From Anaeromyxobacter dehalogenans (GTDB lineage: Bacteria > Myxococcota_A > UBA9042 > DTJE01), in contig DYKK01000064.1 of the NCBI GenBank assembly GCA_020722625.1, positions 1-12,284 on the forward strand: 12,284 nucleotides of DNA, in the 5' to 3' direction. A model generated the notes under the pieces. It was not told where the DNA came from. It ran no database searches and saw only the letters and a list, made by a program, of their open reading frames with translations. Positions within the stretch are counted from its first letter, which is position 1. Each line of letters starts with the position of its first letter. Both the position numbers and the translations under genes were made by a program. Positions 6,970 through 12,284 of this stretch are shown in pieces.

Positions 6970-8538
6970 TCAGAATCTCGCCCGCGCCAGGAACGTGAAG
7001 CCGAGTTTGTGGGGGCTCTGGAACTCGCGCCGCTCGCCCGCCTCGTCAATCGCGAGCCGCGTCAGGTTCTGGTCGTGGACGTACTGGAGGGTCGCCATCA
7101 GGCTCATGAAGTCGGACAGGTCCCACTGGACCCCCACCCGCATCTGATAGACCCAGGAATGCCAGTCCGAGGCGTCCACGTCGAAGCCCTGCGGCAGCCG
7201 GTCACGCCGCGTCTGGTCCCGGATCACCTGGACCGCGAGGACCTTGCCGGCGTCGTCCAGGGTCGCGAAGGACGCGGGCAGTTGCACCCCGGCCGTGAAG
7301 AACGGCATCAGGTGCGCGCGCTCGAAGTAGTAGTCCACGGTCCCCGCGAAGAACAACTCCGGCGTCGTGCGCACGTTCTTGTCCGGCATGGCCACGAACG
7401 GGGTCAGACTCGGGACGTTCTGCAGGATGAACTCCAGGTTGCGCACGAGCCCGACCACCTGCCCGCGGAAGAAGCCGCGCTTGAACTTGGCCTGGACCGC
7501 CGCGGCCCAGGCGGGCTGCATCCTGGTGGTCCCGTACCGGTCCATGTCGGACAGGCGCTGCCACAGGTAGGACCCCTCGACCGAGACGCTCGCCGAGAAC
7601 CGGCCCGCCTCGTACTGGTCGCGCCACCACTCGACCACGTTCACGTTGGGGTCGTTGCGGTAGAGCATGTAATCAATCGAGGTCTGGATGGGCATCCCGT
7701 GGTGGTAGGTCAGGCGCCCCGAGATCCCGCCGGAATAGACCCTGGCCCCGATCAGGCCCTCGAAGGGGAACGTTCCCTGCTGAAAATATCCGAATCCAAA
7801 ATCCACCGCGAACCGGTCCCACAGGTCCACCCCGAGCCCGCCCAGGGCCCCGTAGTTCATCTCGTTGACCGTGATCTCCTTGACCTCGCCGGAGCCCAGG
7901 GCGACCACCTGCCGGACGCGCGCCGTCTTGAACCCGCCGAAGGCGTACCCGACGGCCCTGGGCGACAGGCGGACCCGCGCGTCCAGTTTGAAGCCCGGCG
8001 CCGGACCCGCGCGGTTCGTGCTGAAGATGTTGCCCCCTCCCCACGAGATGTCCCACAGGTACCCCATCCGGAAGCGCTCGGTGTCGAAGGGGAAGAAGGT
8101 CAGGGCCACGTGGTTGTTCGCGGCCTCCTCCGGACGCCAGGACCACTGGGCCCGCAGGAACGTCCCGTCGTCCATCAGGACGTCCCGCACCCCGGGGTTG
8201 TCGCTGTTCGCGAGGTTCCCCAGGTCGATCTTCAGGACCAGCCCCGCCTCGGTGGTCAGGCCCGTCCAGTACCCTTCCATCTTCTTGTAGAGGGCGACGT
8301 GGGTCAGGTTCTCGCGCCCTTTTGTTTTCGTATTCAGATTGTCCATGAACAATTCGTAACCCTTGCGGTCCCCGATCCCGGCCTGGGGGCTGTCCGGAAC
8401 GACCTCGCCCGCGTCGTGCAGGACGTCGTCGTCTCCGAAGGTCCAGGTCAGCCGCGTGTCCATGAAGTCGGACGCCCGCGAAGCGCCCGGCACCGCACAC
8501 AGGGCCATCCCGATCGCGATCCACCACCGGTTCGTCAT
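6970..8538 (-). CDS. Outer-membrane beta-barrel protein, unknown family
   Basis: A 522-residue exported protein. Residues 1-22 form a signal peptide (MTNRW, hydrophobic core, GASRA) with likely signal peptidase I cleavage before SDFMDTRL. The mature part has no long hydrophobic helix but many stretches of alternating hydrophobic and polar residues rich in Gly, Tyr and Trp, and it ends in LGFTFLARARF with a terminal Phe, the usual recognition signal for outer-membrane barrel assembly. I do not recognise a specific family and cannot count strands reliably. The ATG at 8538 follows the upstream lipoprotein stop by 1 nt (TGACATG), with GAGGAG about 10 nt upstream inside that gene, so translation is coupled. 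As last gene of the nucleotidase operon it may be a channel for nucleosides, phosphate or other products, or a surface anchor; this is inferred from context. Confidence 0.85.
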   Translation of the reverse strand: MTNRWWIAIGMALCAVPGASRASDFMDTRLTWTFGDDDVLHDAGEVVPDSPQAGIGDRKGYELFMDNLNTKTKGRENLTHVALYKKMEGYWTGLTTEAGLVLKIDLGNLANSDNPGVRDVLMDDGTFLRAQWSWRPEEAANNHVALTFFPFDTERFRMGYLWDISWGGGNIFSTNRAGPAPGFKLDARVRLSPRAVGYAFGGFKTARVRQVVALGSGEVKEITVNEMNYGALGGLGVDLWDRFAVDFGFGYFQQGTFPFEGLIGARVYSGGISGRLTYHHGMPIQTSIDYMLYRNDPNVNVVEWWRDQYEAGRFSASVSVEGSYLWQRLSDMDRYGTTRMQPAWAAAVQAKFKRGFFRGQVVGLVRNLEFILQNVPSLTPFVAMPDKNVRTTPELFFAGTVDYYFERAHLMPFFTAGVQLPASFATLDDAGKVLAVQVIRDQTRRDRLPQGFDVDASDWHSWVYQMRVGVQWDLSDFMSLMATLQYVHDQNLTRLAIDEAGERREFQSPHKLGFTFLARARF

Positions 8539-8539
8539 G

Positions 8540-9988
8540 TCAGTTCGGCTCCTCTTCCTCGCCCGTGCGGGGCGAAACGCAGGTCTCGCCGATGGGCCTG
8601 GGCTCGCCCGTGAACACGAGGTCGTCCGGGCACCGGGGCTCCAGGATCCAGGCCGGCTTCAGGAAACTCATGTTCCGCAGGGTCCCGGTCAGGCTCCGGA
8701 TTCGCGTGGGATGGCCCGGCGCAAAGGGGTCGTAGTCCGGGGCTGCGTCCAGCGACACGACCAACAGTTTCTGGCCCGACGCCCCCCCGACCGCCACGAC
8801 CCACTGGCGGTACGCCCGGTACTGGCTCTCTTCCGAGCACAACACGTCCTGTTCGCACGCCTCCCGGCACTGGCACTCCTCGGAGCAGGCGTTCGTGTCG
8901 TAGTCCCGATAGTCCACGCGCCCGTCCCCGTCGTGGTCGCAGTTCACAAGGTGGTCCCCGACCAGGACGTCCTCGACGCGGACCAGCGCGGACTCCAGGC
9001 CCTCCATCGCGGTCTTGTTCTTCAGGTCGCCCGCGGTCAGGACCGGGGGCTCCGGCACCGGGCACGGCCCCTTCTCGGGCCTCCAGGGGTCGAGGACCCA
9101 CGTCGGGAAGTTCAGTTCCGTGAACTTGTAGTACTCGCCCACGATGCCGGAGAGGGTCACGAGCCGGTCGCAGACCCGCACCCCCGGCGGGGTGTTGAAG
9201 TTGTAAACGAAGATGTGATTGTGGCCCCCCGGGTCCGCGCGGTCCGTCACGGTCATCCCGTCCCGCGTGATGCGCGTCACCACCAGAAACCCCGTGTCCA
9301 CCGTCACGACCTCGCCGACGTAGGGCGACACGGACGGGTCCGGTGCCCCGCGTCCCTGGACCAGCGCCAGGGAGGGATTCCGGAACCACAAGGGGACGGA
9401 AAGCCCCGAGGCGTACGTCCCGCCCTCTTCGGAGTCGTCGCTCGCGTCCAGGCATCCAGGGTCCCACGGGAAGTCCGCGTGGCCGTCCCCGTCGCTGTCC
9501 CGCTCGTCCGAGCACGCGGGCGTCCGCCCGGCCTCGGGGGGCGCGTATCCGAGGTCCTCGGCCCAGACCTCCGCCCGCCCGAAGGCGCCGTGGAGGACCA
9601 GGGGGATGCCCCGGGCCTCGCCGTCCTCGATGCGCACGTCCTGTCCGACCACGACCGGGGCGCCCCCCCCGTCGGCCGGGGTTCCCAGGGTCACGCGGCC
9701 CGGACGCGCCGAGACGCGGACCCAACCGTTCCAGTCCGACATGGGGCCGCCGGACGCCGCGGAGCGCACCGCGAGGTCCAGGCGGTAGGTCTGGACCGTG
9801 GCGGGGTCGAGCGGGTCCTCGGCGGTTCCGAGGGGGCCTCCCGACAGCGTCACCGCGATGGACGCCGGCCGTGCCGTCCAGTCCACGCGATTCTCCCCGC
9901 CGCACGAGGTGGCAAGGCCCATCGTCGCGGCGCACAGCGCGCCCCAGGGAACCCCGAGACCCGCGGTCCTGCGAAACGTCCCCCTCAC
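8540..9988 (-). CDS. Secreted lipoprotein with OB-fold-like regions and Ca-type DxDGDG motifs
   Basis: A 482-residue predicted lipoprotein. The GTG at 9988 overlaps the nucleotidase stop as GTGA; from it residues 1-28 form a signal peptide with lipobox ATS-Cys29, followed by GGEN. A longer in-frame start at 10060 would bury the signal in an Arg/Gly-rich leader and is rejected. Residues 159-187 carry the exported-protein motif CxDxxDSDGDGxxDFPxDPGC...D..E, and 350-368 repeats the theme (CDHDGDGRVDYRDYDTNAC), both resembling calcium-binding loops. About 222-300 (VGEVVTVDTGFLVV, VRVCDRLVTLSGIVGEY, TEL) reads like an OB-fold of the type found in extracellular nucleases such as YhcR; about 333-450 may be a second. 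Residues 350-384 contain six Cys, probably in disulphides. No nuclease catalytic motif was seen. It lies between the nucleotidase and the barrel gene in one operon, suggesting an envelope partner or surface-binding subunit. Function unknown. Confidence 0.8.
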   Translation of the reverse strand: MRGTFRRTAGLGVPWGALCAATMGLATSCGGENRVDWTARPASIAVTLSGGPLGTAEDPLDPATVQTYRLDLAVRSAASGGPMSDWNGWVRVSARPGRVTLGTPADGGGAPVVVGQDVRIEDGEARGIPLVLHGAFGRAEVWAEDLGYAPPEAGRTPACSDERDSDGDGHADFPWDPGCLDASDDSEEGGTYASGLSVPLWFRNPSLALVQGRGAPDPSVSPYVGEVVTVDTGFLVVTRITRDGMTVTDRADPGGHNHIFVYNFNTPPGVRVCDRLVTLSGIVGEYYKFTELNFPTWVLDPWRPEKGPCPVPEPPVLTAGDLKNKTAMEGLESALVRVEDVLVGDHLVNCDHDGDGRVDYRDYDTNACSEECQCREACEQDVLCSEESQYRAYRQWVVAVGGASGQKLLVVSLDAAPDYDPFAPGHPTRIRSLTGTLRNMSFLKPAWILEPRCPDDLVFTGEPRPIGETCVSPRTGEEEEPN

Positions 9989-12024
9989 GGCAACCGCAAC
10001 TCCAGGCGACCGTCCTCGGCCGCCCCGATCCCCTCGTCCAGACACGCGACCGACGCGCACTCCCGCATGGCGCGCGCCCGTCGCTCACAGGAGCAGCGCG
10101 ATTCCGCCTGCCCCGCCGCGGCCGGCGGGCACTCCCGCGCGAAGACCCCCCACGCGTCCGACACGCACTGCGCCGGGACGCACCGGCCCGTCCCGGACGG
10201 GCAGGTCGTCGCGGACACGCACGCCCCGGACGAGGGGTCCCACGCCGACCGGGCCTCGCACCCGCACAGGAAGTCCGCCGGGCAGTCCGCGTCCGACTCG
10301 CAGGCCTGGTCCCGGCCGCACGGCCCCCCCTGCCGCATGTGGTCAATCAGGGCGTCCCGCTGGGGGATCCCCGTGTCAATGCGGGTCGTGTTGCGCTTGA
10401 GGATGTTGAACCCGCTCCCGCCGTTCGCGATGTAGGTGTTCACCGCGGCCTGGTACTGCGCGTCCAGGCGCACCGGCTGCCCCAGGACCTCGATGGACAG
10501 GGCGCACCCGAGCGCGTCGGCCTCGACGCGGGTCTCCTCGCGCTCCTGCCACTCCGCGGGCCGCATCGAGAGGTCGCAGCGGTTGCACATGAGCACCGCG
10601 CGCGCGCCCGCCACCTGGGCCTGGGCGTTGCACCCGCGGATGGCCGAGCGGCTCGCCACGTAATCGAACAACTGCACGACCTCGCTGCCGGACAGGTACA
10701 TGGTCGTGATGGTGTTGTCGAACGGGAAGACGTTGAAAAGTTCGTCGAGCGTCACGACCCCGGCGAAGATGTCGGTCCGGATGCCCAGGGTGTTCGTCAG
10801 CGCGAAGTCCGTCTCGATCCCCTGGCGCCGGCGCATGGACTCGGCCACGAGGTTCCCGAGTTGCGAGTCGCCGCGGCGGCTGCCGAAGCGCGAGAGGGTG
10901 CGCGGCGCGTACCCGAGGATCAGGTCGAGCATCATGGCCTGCTTCAGGCGGTCCCGGTACGGCTCGATGACCTCCGCGATCCAGGCGTCCTCCGGGACGG
11001 TCGAATCCACCGGAATGGGCTGGTACTTGAAGGACGCGACCTCCCAGTCGTTCGAGTGCGGGACGGCCTGGCGGAACACCACGTCCAGGCGCCCCACGTA
11101 CTTCGCGAAGGCCCCGGAATGGACCAGAGGGACCTCGCGGGGCGTGCACGAGTGCGCGGCCAGGAAGCGCTCGCGCCACAGGGGGTCCATCCGGTCCACC
11201 TGGCAGTCGGGGATCACCTTGGGGGGGTTCAGGACGATGTGGTGGTGCCCGCCGAAGACGATGTCAATCCCGGTCGTGTTGGGGATGAGTTCCTCGTCTC
11301 CCGTCAGACCGAGGTGCGACGCGACCACAATCACGTCCACGTGGGGCCTCATCTGGTCCACGTGGACCTGCACGACCTCGGCCGGGTCGAGCGGGGTGAT
11401 CCCCATCTTGTTGCCCGCCTCGAAGACCCCGGTCATCGAGGACGTGTTGCCGAGCCCGATGACCCCCACGCGCAGGCCCTGAAGGTCAAAGAACGCGACC
11501 TCACCCACCACGTCCGCCAGGGCCGGGGACAGAACCCCGGTCGAGGGGGCGAACCGGTAGTTCGCGGCCAGGACCGGGAAGTTCGCGAACTCCCGGATCC
11601 AGTGCGCCACGTTGCGGTCGCCCAGGTCGAACTCGTGGTTCCCGATGGCCATCACGTCCAGCCCCATCTCGGAGAGGACGCGCATCTCGACCTCGCCCTT
11701 GAACACGTTGAAGATGGGCGCGCCCTGGAACGGGTCGCCCGTGTCAATGTGAAGCGAACGCTCCGCCCGCTCCCGTTCGTGCCGGATGATCCAGGCCATC
11801 CTCGCGGCCCCGCCGAAGGGGGCGTTTTCGTCCTTCAGGCCGAGGGTCTGGTCGGTGTACGGAACGCGCATCCGATACGGCAGCAGGCGCGAATGGATGT
11901 CGGTCGTGTGCAGGAACGTCACCCGGACGTCGAGGCCGTCGAGGTCCGGCTGGTCGCTCACGAGGTTGCAGACCCCGGCCCCGGCGGCGAGCACGAGCGC
12001 GGCGATGGCGATCCGAGTCTTCAC
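9985..12024 (-). CDS. UshA-like 5'-nucleotidase / metallophosphoesterase with Cys-rich tail
   Basis: Exported two-domain metallophosphoesterase, 679 residues from the GTG at 12024. That start is chosen because GGAG sits about 5 nt upstream and a signal peptide (VKTRIAIAALVLAAGAGVC) follows at once; the longer ATG frame adds 32 unlikely residues. Cys19 might be lipidated, but Val before it is atypical. The metal-binding set is complete: Asp42/His44 (TDIH), Asp97 (DTGD), Asn129-His130 (GNHE), His237 (SHLG), His260/His262 (GHHH). The 5'-nucleotidase C-terminal domain shows QLGNLVAESM (388-397), the N...GIR substrate loop (411-416), FPFDN (433-437) and NGGSGF (534-539); Phe435 and Phe539 would stack on the base. 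Beyond the domain is a 110-residue tail with 14 cysteines (569-661), absent from UshA. Likely substrates are nucleotides or nucleotide sugars, giving nucleoside and phosphate outside the cytoplasm. First gene of the operon, coupled to the lipoprotein. Confidence 0.93.
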   Translation of the reverse strand: MKTRIAIAALVLAAGAGVCNLVSDQPDLDGLDVRVTFLHTTDIHSRLLPYRMRVPYTDQTLGLKDENAPFGGAARMAWIIRHERERAERSLHIDTGDPFQGAPIFNVFKGEVEMRVLSEMGLDVMAIGNHEFDLGDRNVAHWIREFANFPVLAANYRFAPSTGVLSPALADVVGEVAFFDLQGLRVGVIGLGNTSSMTGVFEAGNKMGITPLDPAEVVQVHVDQMRPHVDVIVVASHLGLTGDEELIPNTTGIDIVFGGHHHIVLNPPKVIPDCQVDRMDPLWRERFLAAHSCTPREVPLVHSGAFAKYVGRLDVVFRQAVPHSNDWEVASFKYQPIPVDSTVPEDAWIAEVIEPYRDRLKQAMMLDLILGYAPRTLSRFGSRRGDSQLGNLVAESMRRRQGIETDFALTNTLGIRTDIFAGVVTLDELFNVFPFDNTITTMYLSGSEVVQLFDYVASRSAIRGCNAQAQVAGARAVLMCNRCDLSMRPAEWQEREETRVEADALGCALSIEVLGQPVRLDAQYQAAVNTYIANGGSGFNILKRNTTRIDTGIPQRDALIDHMRQGGPCGRDQACESDADCPADFLCGCEARSAWDPSSGACVSATTCPSGTGRCVPAQCVSDAWGVFARECPPAAAGQAESRCSCERRARAMRECASVACLDEGIGAAEDGRLELRLP

Positions 12025-12053
12025 GAGGTCTCCGTCCGAGACGCCGGGAACGG

Positions 12054-12083
12054 AGCCTAGGCCCCATCCCCTCCCGATGTCAA
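12054..12083 (-). promoter_or_regulatory. Promoter for the nucleotidase operon
   Basis: On the minus strand a perfect TTGACA (12083-12078) is followed after 18 bp by TAGGCT (12059-12054), a weak -10 (3 of 6). Transcription would start about 23 nt before the GTG at 12024. The strong -35 and weak -10 suggest that an activator may be needed, fitting the inverted repeat upstream. Confidence 0.45.
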
Positions 12084-12098
12084 TGCGGAACCTCGTGC

Positions 12099-12117
12099 GA
12101 AATCCACCGTGGATTTC
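12099..12117. promoter_or_regulatory. Perfect 9-1-9 inverted repeat, candidate operator
   Basis: GAAATCCAC, C, GTGGATTTC is a perfect 9-bp inverted repeat with one central base. Its centre is 25-30 bp upstream of the -35 box of the nucleotidase promoter, near -61, a typical place for a dimeric activator. The AT-rich patch begins directly beyond it. The one-base centre makes a hairpin unlikely and a protein-binding palindrome more likely. No known regulator consensus (for example a Pho box) was recognised. Confidence 0.5.
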
Positions 12118-12178
12118 CACAATACATTGAATATATTATGGAATGGTCTCCCCATTTCCCCACGATCGCGGCGGCGGA

Positions 12179-12235
12179 CCGAGGGGGACAGGGGCAGGGA
12201 CAGGAAACAGGGCCAGGGGACAGTGGCAGGAGGCT
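12179..12235 (+). repeat. Purine-rich GGGACAG repeat tract
   Basis: GGGACAG occurs at 12185-12191, 12197-12203 and 12217-12223 within an almost all-purine/CA stretch with G-runs of 3 to 5. The copies are unevenly spaced (12 and 20 bp), so this is low-complexity repetition, not a CRISPR array or clean iteron set. The G-runs could allow a G-quadruplex on the plus strand. Confidence 0.5.
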
Positions 12236-12284
12236 GCTGAAAAACAAGGACACGCAGAGGCCGCTGGATCCGCCGCGGCGCCCC

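Larger units (their letters stand above)
12025..12284. other. Right intergenic and promoter region
   Basis: No gene seen. From the nucleotidase start outward it holds the proposed promoter (12054-12083), a perfect inverted repeat (12099-12117), an AT-rich patch (about 12118-12144) unlike the surrounding GC-rich DNA, and a purine-rich repeat tract (12179-12235). After this comes GGCTGCTGAAAAACA (12232-12246), which looks like sequence often met at repeat or insertion-element ends, but no element can be shown. Confidence 0.6.

Noticed and set aside
9989..10060. Upstream start of the lipoprotein at 10060
   Set aside because: Adds an Arg/Gly-rich leader before the signal peptide and deepens overlap with the nucleotidase; the GTG at 9988 gives a proper lipoprotein signal.
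6925..10435. Long plus-strand frames (6925-8613 and 8363-10435)
   Set aside because: Antisense to the barrel and lipoprotein genes, low complexity, no motif, and no plausible ribosome-binding site.
9343..12060. 905-residue open frame on the plus strand
   Set aside because: Opposite the nucleotidase and lipoprotein genes; Arg/Pro/His/Val-rich, no signal or domain. High GC removes stops from antisense frames.
12179..12235. CRISPR array or replication iterons
   Set aside because: Repeat unit only 7 bp, three copies, uneven spacing and no spacers of constant length.

Overview
The window is GC-rich (roughly two thirds or more by eye) with dense bacterial gene packing, short or overlapping junctions and several GTG/TTG starts. 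Lipoprotein and outer-membrane protein signals show a Gram-negative envelope. The PilZ protein (Myxococcus paralogous PilZ-like type), the FHA-GGDEF protein, and secreted Cys-rich proteins with DxDGDG calcium-type motifs point to the former Deltaproteobacteria (Myxococcota, Bdellovibrionota or an uncultured relative). No rRNA or tightly taxon-specific marker is present, so this assignment is inference.

Layout, left to right. (1) 1-266: no convincing gene, two GC-rich inverted repeats. (2) 267-3748, minus strand: a tight operon read maf, yggS (PLP-binding protein), then a polytopic membrane protein with a soluble, possibly TPR-like C-terminus. (3) 3749-3976: divergent intergenic region with a good sigma70-type promoter facing right and a hairpin next to the maf ribosome-binding site facing left. 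(4) 3977-5386, plus: a beta-eliminating lyase whose diagnostic residues make it a tyrosine phenol-lyase, not a tryptophanase. (5) 5477-6944, plus: an FHA-GGDEF diguanylate cyclase overlapping by 8 bp a PilZ-like protein, a c-di-GMP-linked pair. (6) 6970-12024, minus: a three-gene, translationally coupled envelope operon read UshA-like 5'-nucleotidase with a Cys-rich tail, then a lipoprotein with OB-fold-like regions and calcium-type motifs, then an outer-membrane beta-barrel. (7) 12025-12284: promoter region with a perfect TTGACA box, a 9-1-9 inverted repeat, an AT-rich patch and a purine-rich GGGACAG repeat tract.

How they may work together. The minus-strand operon on the right looks like an exported module that dephosphorylates nucleotides or related phosphoesters at the cell surface, with the barrel possibly importing products or anchoring the complex; the family-level functions are recognisable but the combination and substrate are inferred. 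The FHA-GGDEF/PilZ pair would couple a phosphothreonine-type signal to c-di-GMP and an effector. The left operon combines nucleotide-pool or septum control (Maf), PLP homeostasis (YggS) and a membrane protein. The lyase would break L-tyrosine to phenol, pyruvate and ammonia; no phenol catabolism genes are visible here.
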